64,000 nt of DNA from DASQHW01 sp963837155. Its GTDB lineage: Bacteria; Actinomycetota; Acidimicrobiia; IMCC26256; PALSA-610. The stretch spans positions 3,596,001 to 3,660,000 of the forward strand of contig CAWIMB010000002.1 of assembly GCA_963837155.1 (NCBI GenBank), read 5' to 3'. The stretch's first letter is position 1; each line of letters opens with the position of its first letter. Positions 16,215-23,972 of the stretch are shown here, one piece after another. The position numbers were made by a program, and so were the translations under genes. Under the pieces are notes generated by a model. It made no database searches, had not been told where the DNA came from, and saw nothing but the letters and a program-made list of their open reading frames with translations.

Positions 16215-17263
16215 GCAGGAGGCCGTGTGGCGCTCACCGCGCTGACGCGAGACGATCCGCGGCGCGTCGGTCGCTATCGGATCCGTGCGCGCCTCGGCGC
16301 GGGCGGGATGGGCGTGGTCTATCTCGGTTTCCAGGGGCGCCGTCCGCTCGCAATCAAGGTGTTGCGACGAGAGCTGGCGGAGTCGCGCGCCTTTCGCGTC
16401 CGCTTTGGTCGCGAGATCGCGGCCGCGAGTCGCGTCGAGGCGACCTGTACCGCCGCGTTCGTGAGCGGCGACGCCGACGCCGACCCTCCGTACTTCGCGG
16501 TCGAGTACGTGCCCGGCCCCACACTCGAGGCGTACGTCGCCGAGCGCGGTCCACTCCATGACGACGCGTTGCGCGCGTTCGCTGCCGGGATCGCGGACGG
16601 GCTGGCCGCCATCGGCCGGGCCGGTCTCGTGCATCGCGACCTCAAGCCGACGAACGTTTTGATGACGCCAACCGGCCCCAAGGTGATCGACTTCGGTGTT
16701 GCCGCCGGCGACGACACGCTCGGGCTCACGCAGACCGGGCAACGCGTCGGCACCCCGAAATGGATGGCACCCGAACAGGTGCAAGGCGGCGCGGTGACGC
16801 CCGCAACTGACGTCTTCGCGTGGGGTGCGCTCGTCGCGTTCGCCGCCACGGCGTTGCCACCGTTCGGAACCGGCGACTCCGAGGCCGTCCTGTACCGGGT
16901 CGTGCACGCGACTCCAACCGTCGCCGGTCTCGACCCGGTCGTCGGGCCACTGGTCGAGCGCGCGCTCGCGAAGGAGCCCGATCAACGGCCGTCGGTCGAG
17001 GAGATCGTCAAGGTGTTATTGGAAGGCGACACCACCGATCCCTCGACCGCGGCGCCGGACGTCGCGGGCTTGCTCGAGCGGGCATGGCCGCGTGAGGTGC
17101 CGCCCGACGACGCGTCATTTCCGACTGCCGGTCAGCTCCGGCACTATCGCCGCCGACGCCGGCTGCCGGTCGCGATCGCCGCGCTCGCGCTCGTGCTGAT
17201 CGCCACCGCCGGCACCGTGTACGCGATCGAACGTTCACCGTCAAAACCCAAGCGTGCCGCCGC
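16199..17263 (+). repeat. First copy of a ~1.06-kb near-identical duplication (kinase domain)
   Basis: This segment recurs at 22200-23264 with a constant offset of 6001 bp and only scattered substitutions. It covers the kinase domain, membrane segment and the first residues outside, and similarity stops abruptly in the linker before the sensor domain. Confidence 0.85.
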
Positions 17264-17786
17264 GCCGGTGCTCGTCGTGACGAGCACGACCAAAGCACCC
17301 ACCACCACAACGGTCACAACCACACCCCGCACGACAACGACCGTGGAAGCACGCTCGGTCCTTCCGAACCTCAATCCATCCGAGTCGACGGATCCCACCC
17401 TGAAGCTCGCAGTGGCACAACTACATGACATGGGATACGAGGCGACGCAATCCGCCTGGTACGGAAATGACGTCAAGGAGTCGCTCCTGCAAGCGCTCGC
17501 AGCGGTGCCGACCGGGACTCTGGTCGGCAACTGTTGCAATCGCGTCTTCTTCTTTGTCGGAACGCGATACGTCGGAGACGACAAGACGACGAGCGCGAAT
17601 CTGGGGTTCGCCTACCTCACGGGCGACACCGTGGCAGTCAACTACTCGATGTACCACCTTGACGATCCCGACTGCTGCCCGAGCGCCGGAACGCAAACCG
17701 TGCGCTTTCACTGGGACGGGAAGTCGGTGACGCCGCTCGATCCGATTCCGCCGCGCGATCTCAACGCGGACCCCACTCGCCGCTGA
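16227..17786 (+). CDS. Membrane Ser/Thr protein kinase with LppP/LprE-like sensor domain
   Basis: 519 residues. The kinase domain (about 10-270) has GAGGMGVVY, the ATP-binding Lys in LAIKVL, HRDLKPTN, DFG and APE, so it should be active. A juxtamembrane stretch, one transmembrane segment LPVAIAALALVLIATAGTVY (about 312-331) and a Thr-rich linker lead to an external domain. That domain has VGNCCNRVFFFVGTRYVG and DDPDCCPSAGTQTVRFHWDG, which resemble LppP/LprE lipoproteins. GTG start, 12 nt after the SARP-cyclase-FHA gene, same operon. The kinase half is nearly identical to the gene at 22228; the sensors are unrelated. The FHA of the upstream protein is the obvious target, which is inference. 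Confidence 0.9.
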   Translation: MALTALTRDDPRRVGRYRIRARLGAGGMGVVYLGFQGRRPLAIKVLRRELAESRAFRVRFGREIAAASRVEATCTAAFVSGDADADPPYFAVEYVPGPTLEAYVAERGPLHDDALRAFAAGIADGLAAIGRAGLVHRDLKPTNVLMTPTGPKVIDFGVAAGDDTLGLTQTGQRVGTPKWMAPEQVQGGAVTPATDVFAWGALVAFAATALPPFGTGDSEAVLYRVVHATPTVAGLDPVVGPLVERALAKEPDQRPSVEEIVKVLLEGDTTDPSTAAPDVAGLLERAWPREVPPDDASFPTAGQLRHYRRRRRLPVAIAALALVLIATAGTVYAIERSPSKPKRAAAPVLVVTSTTKAPTTTTVTTTPRTTTTVEARSVLPNLNPSESTDPTLKLAVAQLHDMGYEATQSAWYGNDVKESLLQALAAVPTGTLVGNCCNRVFFFVGTRYVGDDKTTSANLGFAYLTGDTVAVNYSMYHLDDPDCCPSAGTQTVRFHWDGKSVTPLDPIPPRDLNADPTRR

Positions 17787-17794
17787 CCCCGTGC

Positions 17795-17833
17795 GCGTGA
17801 GGGGAACGAGGACGCGCCCGGTTCCCCTCACGC
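17795..17833. terminator. Bidirectional hairpin terminator between convergent genes
   Basis: GCGTGAGGGGAAC (17795-17807) and GTTCCCCTCACGC (17821-17833) form a perfect 13-bp stem with a 13-nt loop. It fills the 54-bp gap between the kinase stop and the stop of the convergent propeller gene. No T-run is present on either side. Confidence 0.65.
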
Positions 17834-17840
17834 GGTCACG

Positions 17841-19928
17841 CTAGAGCCGCGGCCATTGTCCGCCGAGGTCCTGCCAGCCGCTGAACCCGCCGTTGGGCGC
17901 GGTCTGCCACACGTGCCACAGCGCGGCGGATCCGCCCGCGTCCGCCCGGAGCGCGAACACTTCGATGCGTCCGTCGCTGTTGTGACCAGCGACCGGACCA
18001 CCGGTGATCGGGCCACCGACTGAGCGCCAGCCCGACCACGCGCCACCCGGCGCGCCCTGTTGCCATGCCGTGTACAGGTTGTTGTCGTCACCGCGGGCGA
18101 ACAGTTGCAGACGGCCGTCGGCGTTCATCGATACCGCCGGGTCGTGATGCCAGCTCCCGCCGAGCGAGGACCAGCCGGTCCACCCGCAGCCGGGGCAGGT
18201 CTGCAACGAGTGGTACATCTTCGCGTCCTGGCCGCGCATGAACACTTCGAGACGGCCGTCCGCCGTGCGGACCACTGCCGGCTGTCCAGGCCACACGCCA
18301 CCGCGTGACGTCCAGCCCGAGAATCCACCGTTCACAGCCGTCTGATACGACTCGTACAACACGTTGTTGTCGCCGACCGCGAACACTTCCAGCCGGCCAT
18401 CGAGGTCTTGCCCGATCACCGGGTCGTGGTGCCAGCTGCCGCCCATCGACGACCAGCCGCTCCACGCGCCGCCCGGAGACAGCTGCCATGCGGTGTACAT
18501 GCTCGCGTTCTGACCGCGCAGGAAGACCTGCAGCCGGCCATCGAAGTTGCGAGCAACCGCGGGCGTCCCCGGCCACGTGCCACCGAGCGACGACCACGTC
18601 GACCACCCGCACGTCGGACACGTCTGCGCCGAGTGATACAGCTGCGAGTTGATTCCGACTGCGAACGCCTCCATGCGTCCGTCATGCGTCTTGGCGGTGA
18701 CGATTCCCGGCCTGAGTTGCGTGTTGGGCAGGACGTTCTAGCCGCTCCAGCAGCACCACTTGTGATAGCCGTACTGGTTCTGGCCGGTGAGGAACACCTC
18801 GGGACGGCCCGACGCGTTCGTCACGACGTCGGAGTAGCCGGTGTTCGTCATCAGGCGCTGCGTTGGCGGCGGCGGAGGTGGGGGCGGCGGAGGAGGAGGT
18901 GGAGGCGGCGGCGGCAGGGGCGCGACGCACGTGTTCGCTTGGTTCGACCACTGCTGTTGCACCATGTACGGACGGCCTTGCAGCAATTCGTTGGCGCGAC
19001 CGTTCGCGAAGGGATAGGGAGTCGGGCCGAACTGCGAGTCGCACAAGTCGGAGATCTCTTCGCCGTCGCTCGTCAGCCAACCCTTGTCGCTGGCGTCGGG
19101 CTTCGGATTTGTCACCGCCTCGAAGAGCTCGTGGCTCGACTTGTTGATGGCAGCATCCGCATCGGGTGCATTCGGTGACGCCGGCGGCATGCACCCTTCA
19201 TTCGCAACGTACTTCGACTTGTCGGGCTGGTAGGGCATGACGGCGTAGATCAGATCGTCGCCGATCAGGAATGGGTCTCGGCCGTGGTACGCGCAGAAGG
19301 ACTGGGCAGCCGAGAAGCACTGCTGGCCGATTTTCAGGATGTCAGGACCATTCCAGGTCGTGCAGAGATCTTCGCCGGGCGGGAGATAGATCATGTACAG
19401 ATCGTTGAGCCCCTTGTTCCAGCCGTTCCGTGACGTCACCGCTTCGAGCTCGTTGCGCACTTGCTGGTCGCTGATGCAGTTGCGCGCCGGATTCGCGGTG
19501 AGGAAGAAGAAGTCGCACCCCTTGGTCGGGAACGCCGTGGTGTCGACGAAAGGCGGCGCGACCGTGAGTTGGTTCTGGACGCCGTACTGGCCGAGCATCC
19601 CGTAGTAGGGCGTACCACCGAGATCCCGGAAGAACTGCGTGACGAGGTTCTGGTACGTCGCCGAAAGCCCCGTCGCGCCAGAACTCTGCAGGGTCGCGGG
19701 TGTCCAGAAGATCGGGTGCACCGTCGGTGCCTTCATGATCGTGTTGCTGTTCGGAAGCAACGGCGGTGTGCCCACGTCGGGGCCGCCCACGTGCGCGGCA
19801 GGTGTCATCGCAAGACACGTCGCCAAGCCGACCAGCAGGGCCACCACCGCCACGGCAAGTCGCCGTGGAATGCGATCGCGAAGGCGGGTCACCTTCGCGA
19901 CGCCCCTGACGGTTGTTGCTTGAGTCAT
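17841..19928 (-). CDS. Secreted EXORDIUM-like domain plus beta-propeller protein, interrupted by in-frame TAG
   Basis: The N-terminal part (from 19928) has a signal segment, a domain with HPIFWTPATLQSSG, GGTPYYGMLGQYG, NKSSHELFEAVTNPKPDASD and GEEISDLCDSQFG, typical of bacterial EXORDIUM/phosphate-induced-protein-like proteins, then an 18-Pro linker. The C-terminal part is about six repeats of the kind GGSWHHDPVIGQDLDGRLEV / FAVGDNNVLYESYQT, a PLL-like propeller that may bind glycans. Both parts are in the same frame but separated by TAG at 18738-18740, within WCCWSG-stop-NVLPNTQLRPG. TGG would restore a Trp. The start overlaps the 79-residue gene by ATGA. As sequenced, only the first half would be made. 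Confidence 0.75.
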
Positions 19929-20164
19929 TTCGGGTTCCCTTCACGGAGAATGCGGCTGACTGCTTGAGTCGAACCGTCGTACTCAGCGAGCACCGACGTG
20001 ATGCGTGCGAAGAGCGCACGGTCTTTGGGATGCGTGTTCAGCTCGCTCGGGACGAGCTGCTGGGCGCGGGCGTTGCGGATGTCGCGCTCCCACTCGGTGA
20101 GCTCGACGGCGTACCGCTCGAGGTGCACCGGGACGCGCGCGCCTAGGGTGTCGAAGTTCGTCAT
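19925..20164 (-). CDS. Small protein, paralogue of the 12053-12220 gene
   Basis: 79 residues, MTNFDTLGARVPVHLERYAV then ELTEWERDIRNARAQQLVPS and a C-terminal helix ITSVLAEYDGSTQAVSRILR. The first half is homologous to the 55-residue protein at 12053-12220. Ribosome site GGAGGGG precedes the ATG. Its stop overlaps the start of the secreted propeller gene (ATGA), the same arrangement as in the other copy, and a matching CAACC-N16-CGTC element lies at 20224-20248. The family is not recognised. Repeated coupling to secreted products suggests a role in their expression or export. Confidence 0.65.
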   Translation of the reverse strand: MTNFDTLGARVPVHLERYAVELTEWERDIRNARAQQLVPSELNTHPKDRALFARITSVLAEYDGSTQAVSRILREGNPK

Positions 20165-20223
20165 CGGAATCCCCTCCGTTCGGGCTGCCTGCCCTCCGCC
20201 GGGCGCGCACAGCCGGGTGTCGA

Positions 20224-20248
20224 GACGCATGACCCGCCGATTTGGTTG
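20224..20248 (-). promoter_or_regulatory. CAACC-N16-CGTC promoter-like element for the 20164 gene
   Basis: The minus strand reads CAACC, 16 nt ending CGGCGGGTCATG, then CGTC and TCGACA. The block TGCGTCTCGACA is shared exactly with the element at 12273-12297, although the surrounding DNA differs. A start about 8 nt downstream would give a leader of about 50 nt. Confidence 0.55.
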
Positions 20249-20310
20249 TGAGGCGGGTTGACCGGCGTGCTCGGGTTGCTTGATCACGCCCCGACGGTGC
20301 GCCCCGGCGC

Positions 20311-20350
20311 TCGAGGGTCTCTTGAGGACCGCCAGAAGATCGCTTGAGCA
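20311..20350 (+). promoter_or_regulatory. SARP-type heptads between the 20164 gene and the sigma gene
   Basis: TCGAGGG (20311), TTGAGGA (20322) and TTGAGCA (20344) are spaced 11 and 22 bp, in phase. They lie in the 270-bp divergent region 20165-20434, upstream of both CAACC-type promoters. Confidence 0.45.
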
Positions 20351-20400
20351 GCCGAGGGAGCGCCGGAATCCGAGGCTGTTCCCGGGGCTCCCGTCGACTT

Positions 20401-20425
20401 CAACCTTTCGGCGGGGCAATGCGTC
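20401..20425 (+). promoter_or_regulatory. CAACC-N16-CGTC promoter-like element for the sigma factor gene
   Basis: CAACC, then 16 nt ending GGCGGGGCAATG, then CGTC. It matches the two minus-strand elements at 12.3 and 20.2 kb. A start about 7 nt downstream (about 20432) would fall at the GTG 20435, so transcription may be nearly leaderless. The arrangement fits autoregulation by the sigma factor. Confidence 0.5.
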
Positions 20426-20434
20426 CTGGTCGCT

Positions 20435-20989
20435 GTGAGTACCAGAATGCTCGCTTCGGACGTTGCGGGGACCCAGATGCCAGTAGCCGACGTGACCGCG
20501 TCAGCGGCGTTCGCCGACCTCTTCGAGTCGCAGCGGCGCCGGGCGTTGCGCCTCGCGTATCTGCTGACCGGCGACCGCGACCTCGCGGAAGAAGTCGTCG
20601 CCGAGGTGTTCGTGCGCCTCTATACGCCGTGGCAGCAGGGCAAGATCGACGACCCCGGCGCCTACGTGCGGCGGGCGATCATCAACCACGTCAACTCGAC
20701 GTTCCGCCGGCTCGAAGTGCGACGCCGGCACGACCGCACCAACGTGCCGCAGCTCGCGGCGCCGGCGGATGCCGGCGTCGACGACCGCGACACCGTGCAG
20801 CGCGCGCTGCTCGTGCTGCCCGTCCGCCAACGCGCGGCGATCGCGTTGCGCTACCTCGACGATCTCTCCGAAGCGGAGACCGCGGACGCGCTCGGCATCA
20901 GTGTCGGCACCGTCAAGTCGCAGGTGTCACGCGGCCTCGACCGGTTGCGGGAGTTACTCGACGCGAACCAGGAAGGAGACGCGCAATGA
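20435..20989 (+). CDS. ECF-type RNA polymerase sigma factor (SigE70/SigM-like)
   Basis: 184 residues. Region 2 is ASAAFADLFESQRRRALRLA, YLLTGDRDLAEEVVAEVFVR and YVRRAIINHVNSTFRR. Region 4 is LPVRQRAAIALRYLDDLSEA and ADALGISVGTVKSQVSRGLD. There is no region 3, as expected. GTG 20435 is the longest start; ATG 20477, with GGGG before it, is equally plausible. Its stop overlaps the start of a membrane-anchored propeller protein (ATGA), the usual sigma/anti-sigma layout. Its own promoter-like element is shared with two secreted-protein operons in the window, which are therefore candidate targets. Confidence 0.9.
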   Translation: MSTRMLASDVAGTQMPVADVTASAAFADLFESQRRRALRLAYLLTGDRDLAEEVVAEVFVRLYTPWQQGKIDDPGAYVRRAIINHVNSTFRRLEVRRRHDRTNVPQLAAPADAGVDDRDTVQRALLVLPVRQRAAIALRYLDDLSEAETADALGISVGTVKSQVSRGLDRLRELLDANQEGDAQ

Positions 20990-22092
20990 GCGACTTCGAA
21001 GACCGGCTCCGTCAGACCGTCCTCACCCTCGCCGACGAGGCCCCCGCCGGTGACGAGTTGTTGGCCGTCATCGAACAGGGAGTGGCATCGGAACAGCGGC
21101 GCCGCCGCATCGCCAAGCTCGGGGGTGGCACGCTCGCAGTCGCGGCCCTCATCATCGCGACCATCGTCACTGTCGCCGCGTTGCAACACGCGCCCGCTCA
21201 CCGCAAGGTCGAGATCTCCCGGCCCAAGCCGGCGAAGGTGATTCCGGCGCGCGGGGTCGTGGTCGCACGGCCCGATGGCCGGGTCGTGCTCGTGGACGCC
21301 AACTGGAAGGACGAGCGCGAAGTCGCACCAGCGACACCGGGCACGGTCGTCACCGGCCTGGCAGTCCTGCCCGACGGCGAGCACGTCGTGGTCCAGCGAC
21401 GCGCCGGCCTTTCCGACAGCGACAAGCAAGGTTGCGGCGCCGTGAGCGAGATCGATCTCCGTACCGGTACAACGTCCGCGCTCGGTGACGCGGTGAGCTT
21501 CGCGGTCAGTCCCGACGGCAGCAAGGTCGCGCTCGTCCGCTCGGACGACACCGCCGGCAACTGCGTCGGGAGCAACTCCAATGCGACGCCGCAGTCGAGC
21601 ATCGTCATGCGCGGACTCAGTGACAACACGTCGCAAGCGACCACACTCGGCACCGGCCTGGCCGGTGGTGTCGCGTTCTCGCCCGACGGACAGCAACTGG
21701 CCGTTCCGCTGTGCTCACCGGGCACGTGCTCGGTCGCGATCTTCGACGCCGCGCCGAATGGTGCCCTGTCGCCCAGCGTGACCTCGAGCATCACCAACCA
21801 AAGCGACGAGGAAACGCACCTGTACGCCCCCCGGTTCGCATGGAACGCGCACGGGCTGTACGTGGCGCACCAGCCGAACAACCAAGTGCGCAAGATCGAT
21901 CTCGCGACCGGTCAGGACTTCTCCTACCTCACGAAGGAAACTGGCGGACGCGAGATCGCGTCGGTCGCGGATCGCCTCTATCTCATCGATCCGAGTGGAA
22001 CGTCATTGCTTGCCATCGACATCGACGCCGCCAAGATCACACCCGTCAGCCCGGACGTAACGGCGATCGCGGCGCGGGCACCGGCTCGATAG
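20986..22092 (+). CDS. Putative anti-sigma factor: cytoplasmic helix, membrane anchor, external WD40-like propeller
   Basis: 368 residues. A charged cytoplasmic N-terminus (MSDFEDRLRQTVLTLADEAP, about 45 residues) is followed by one membrane segment LGGGTLAVAALIIATIVTVA. The outer domain has repeats such as VARPDGRVVLVDANW, FAVSPDGSKVALVRSDD and VAFSPDGQQLAVPLC. There is no zinc-binding HxxxCxxC motif, so if it is an anti-sigma factor it is of the non-ZAS type common with SigE70 factors. Overlap with the sigma gene (ATGA, ribosome site AGGAAGGAG) is the main evidence for the role. Confidence 0.7.
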   Translation: MSDFEDRLRQTVLTLADEAPAGDELLAVIEQGVASEQRRRRIAKLGGGTLAVAALIIATIVTVAALQHAPAHRKVEISRPKPAKVIPARGVVVARPDGRVVLVDANWKDEREVAPATPGTVVTGLAVLPDGEHVVVQRRAGLSDSDKQGCGAVSEIDLRTGTTSALGDAVSFAVSPDGSKVALVRSDDTAGNCVGSNSNATPQSSIVMRGLSDNTSQATTLGTGLAGGVAFSPDGQQLAVPLCSPGTCSVAIFDAAPNGALSPSVTSSITNQSDEETHLYAPRFAWNAHGLYVAHQPNNQVRKIDLATGQDFSYLTKETGGREIASVADRLYLIDPSGTSLLAIDIDAAKITPVSPDVTAIAARAPAR

Positions 22093-22171
22093 TCGCGAAC
22101 GGACGGGCGGCGTAGCATCCGGCGACCGAACGATCATCTCCGCGCCGCGCAGTCTGACCAGGCAGAGGCCG

Positions 22172-22246
22172 ATGGAGTTCCGGATCCTCGGGCCGCTCGA
22201 GATCACGACCGCCGACGGGGAGGCCGTGTGGCGCTCACCGCGCTGA
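22172..22246 (+). pseudogene. 5' remnant of a second SARP gene (24 codons)
   Basis: ATG 22172 encodes MEFRILGPLEITTADGEAV, the standard first residues of a SARP winged helix, then WRSPR and TGA. The last codons overlap the kinase GTG at 22228. This looks like a SARP gene deleted down to its start and joined to the duplicated kinase segment. Alternatively it now works as a short leader ORF coupled to kinase translation. Confidence 0.6.
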
Positions 22247-23264
22247 CCCGAGACGATCCGCGGCGGGTCGGTCGCTATCGGATCCGTGCGCGCCTCGGCG
22301 CGGGCGGGATGGGCGTGGTCTATCTCGGTTTCCAGGGGCGCCGTCCGCTCGCAATCAAGGTGTTGCGACGAGAGCTGGCGGAGTCGCGCGCGTTTCGCGT
22401 CCGCTTCGGTCGCGAGATCGCGGCCGCGAGTCGCGTCGAGGCGACCTGTACCGCCGCGTTCGTGAGCGGCGACGCCGACGCCGACCCTCCGTACTTCGCG
22501 ATCGAGTACGTGCCCGGCCCCACCCTCGAGGCCTACGTCGCCGAGCGCGGTCCACTCCATGGCGACGCGCTGCGCGCTCTCGCTGTCGGGATCGCGGACG
22601 GGCTGGCCGCCATCGGCCGGGCCGGCCTCGTACACCGTGACCTCAAGCCGACGAACGTGCTGATGACGCCAACCGGCCCCAAGGTGATCGACTTCGGTGT
22701 CGCCGCCGGCGACGACACGCTCGGGCTCACCCAGACCGGGCAACGCATCGGCACCCCGAAATGGATGGCACCCGAACAGGTCCAAGGCGGCGCAGTGACA
22801 CCCGCAACCGACGTCTTCGCGTGGGGTGCGCTCGTCGCGTTCGCCGGCACCGCGCTGCCACCGTTCGGAACCGGCGACTCCGAGGCCGTCCTCTACCGCG
22901 TCGTGCACGCGACACCAACCGTCGCCGAACTCGACCCGGTCATCGGGCCACTGGTCGAGCGCGCACTCGCAAAGGAGCCCGATCAACGGCCGTCGGTCGA
23001 GGAGATCGTCAAGGTGTTACTGGAAGGCGACACCACCGATCCCTCGACCGCTGCGTCAGATGTCTCCGCATTGCTCGACCGGGCATGGCCGCATGAGGTG
23101 CCGCCCGACGACGCGTCATTTCCGACTGCCGGTCAGCTCCGGCACTATCGCCGCCGACGCCGGCCACTCGTCGCGATCGCCGCGCTCGCGCTCGTGCTGA
23201 TCGCCACCGCCGGCACTGTGTACGCGATCGAACGTTCGCCGTCGAAACCCAAGCCGGCGGCCGC
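22200..23264 (+). repeat. Second copy of the ~1.06-kb kinase duplication
   Basis: Near-identical to 16199-17263, offset 6001 bp. Substitutions are mostly silent (for example Val/Ile and Ala/Val exchanges in the kinase lobe). Identity ends just outside the membrane segment, after AIERSPSKPK. Confidence 0.85.
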
Positions 23265-23856
23265 GCCGGGCCTGTTTGCTCTCACCACGCAAGCACCAAG
23301 CTCCACAACGTTCGCGCCTACTACCTCAAGCTCGGCAGAACCCGCGACAACGATCCCGGCCGCGACGAAGGTCAGCGTCTTCCAGGTGTTCGCGCATGAT
23401 GGGGGACCCGCGCCGGAGAGGTGTGGCGCGTCGACAGCGGACGTGTCCCGTAGCGACGCATACCGCTGTTTCCCTGGCGTCAACGAAGTGGCTCGCTCCA
23501 TCGGAGATCCCTGCTTCACCGACGGCTTTGCCGGCGGGACCAAGCTCCTGTGCGCTCTCAGTCCGATCGACTCCGGCGTCGCGGAAGTAGATCCGACGGG
23601 CGGGCTCGACGACCTGGAGCGTCCCTCACGTGACGAAGCCCTGCCTTGGTTCCTCGTGCTCGCAAATGGAAAGCGCTGCCGCATCTACACCGGCGCCACG
23701 GGCACGCTGGCGGGGCAGCGACTCAACTACGGCTGCCGGCACGGCGGCGAGGTATACGGGGATCCTCAGCGGGGGCAACAACCTTGGAGAATCCTCTACA
23801 AGGCTCCTGGGTCTGCAACGGCAGACGAGGTAGCAATCGCCCGCGTGTACTTCTGA
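22228..23856 (+). CDS. Membrane Ser/Thr protein kinase, second copy with a different sensor domain
   Basis: 542 residues. The kinase domain and membrane segment are almost the same as in the 16227 gene (GAGGMGVVY, HRDLKPTN, DFG and APE all intact). After a Thr/Ser/Pro linker the external domain is unrelated: it has six Cys (PERCGASTADVSRSDAYRCF, GDPCFTDGF, KLLCALSP, GKRCRIYTGATGTLAGQRLN, YGCRHGGEVYGDP) and ends DEVAIARVYF. I do not recognise this domain; a disulfide-stabilised extracellular ligand or stress sensor is plausible. There is no intact SARP upstream, only the 24-codon remnant. The gene is 12-130 nt after the anti-sigma gene and may be read with it. Confidence 0.85.
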   Translation: MALTALTRDDPRRVGRYRIRARLGAGGMGVVYLGFQGRRPLAIKVLRRELAESRAFRVRFGREIAAASRVEATCTAAFVSGDADADPPYFAIEYVPGPTLEAYVAERGPLHGDALRALAVGIADGLAAIGRAGLVHRDLKPTNVLMTPTGPKVIDFGVAAGDDTLGLTQTGQRIGTPKWMAPEQVQGGAVTPATDVFAWGALVAFAGTALPPFGTGDSEAVLYRVVHATPTVAELDPVIGPLVERALAKEPDQRPSVEEIVKVLLEGDTTDPSTAASDVSALLDRAWPHEVPPDDASFPTAGQLRHYRRRRRPLVAIAALALVLIATAGTVYAIERSPSKPKPAAAPGLFALTTQAPSSTTFAPTTSSSAEPATTIPAATKVSVFQVFAHDGGPAPERCGASTADVSRSDAYRCFPGVNEVARSIGDPCFTDGFAGGTKLLCALSPIDSGVAEVDPTGGLDDLERPSRDEALPWFLVLANGKRCRIYTGATGTLAGQRLNYGCRHGGEVYGDPQRGQQPWRILYKAPGSATADEVAIARVYF

Positions 23857-23881
23857 TCGCGCTCGTTTTCACGCCGCGGGC

Positions 23882-23924
23882 TTGAGCAAAGTTCGAGTCG
23901 GTCTCGAGGCAACTTTTTGAGGAT
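23882..23924 (+). promoter_or_regulatory. SARP-type operator and -10 upstream of the GH43 gene
   Basis: TTGAGCA (23882), TCGAGTC (23893) and TCGAGGC (23904) have an exact 11-bp period. Eight nt after the last heptad lies GAGGAT (23919-23924), the position expected for the -10 in SARP-controlled promoters. Transcription would start near 23931, about 40 nt before the ATG. This is the best such site in the window. Confidence 0.6.
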
Positions 23925-23972
23925 GTTGCACGTCTGAGAGTCCGACTGAACATCTCCAAGGGCGTGAGCGCG

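Noticed and set aside
18858..18912. GGC/GGA simple repeat
   Set aside because: It is the coding strand complement of an 18-proline linker, not a regulatory repeat.
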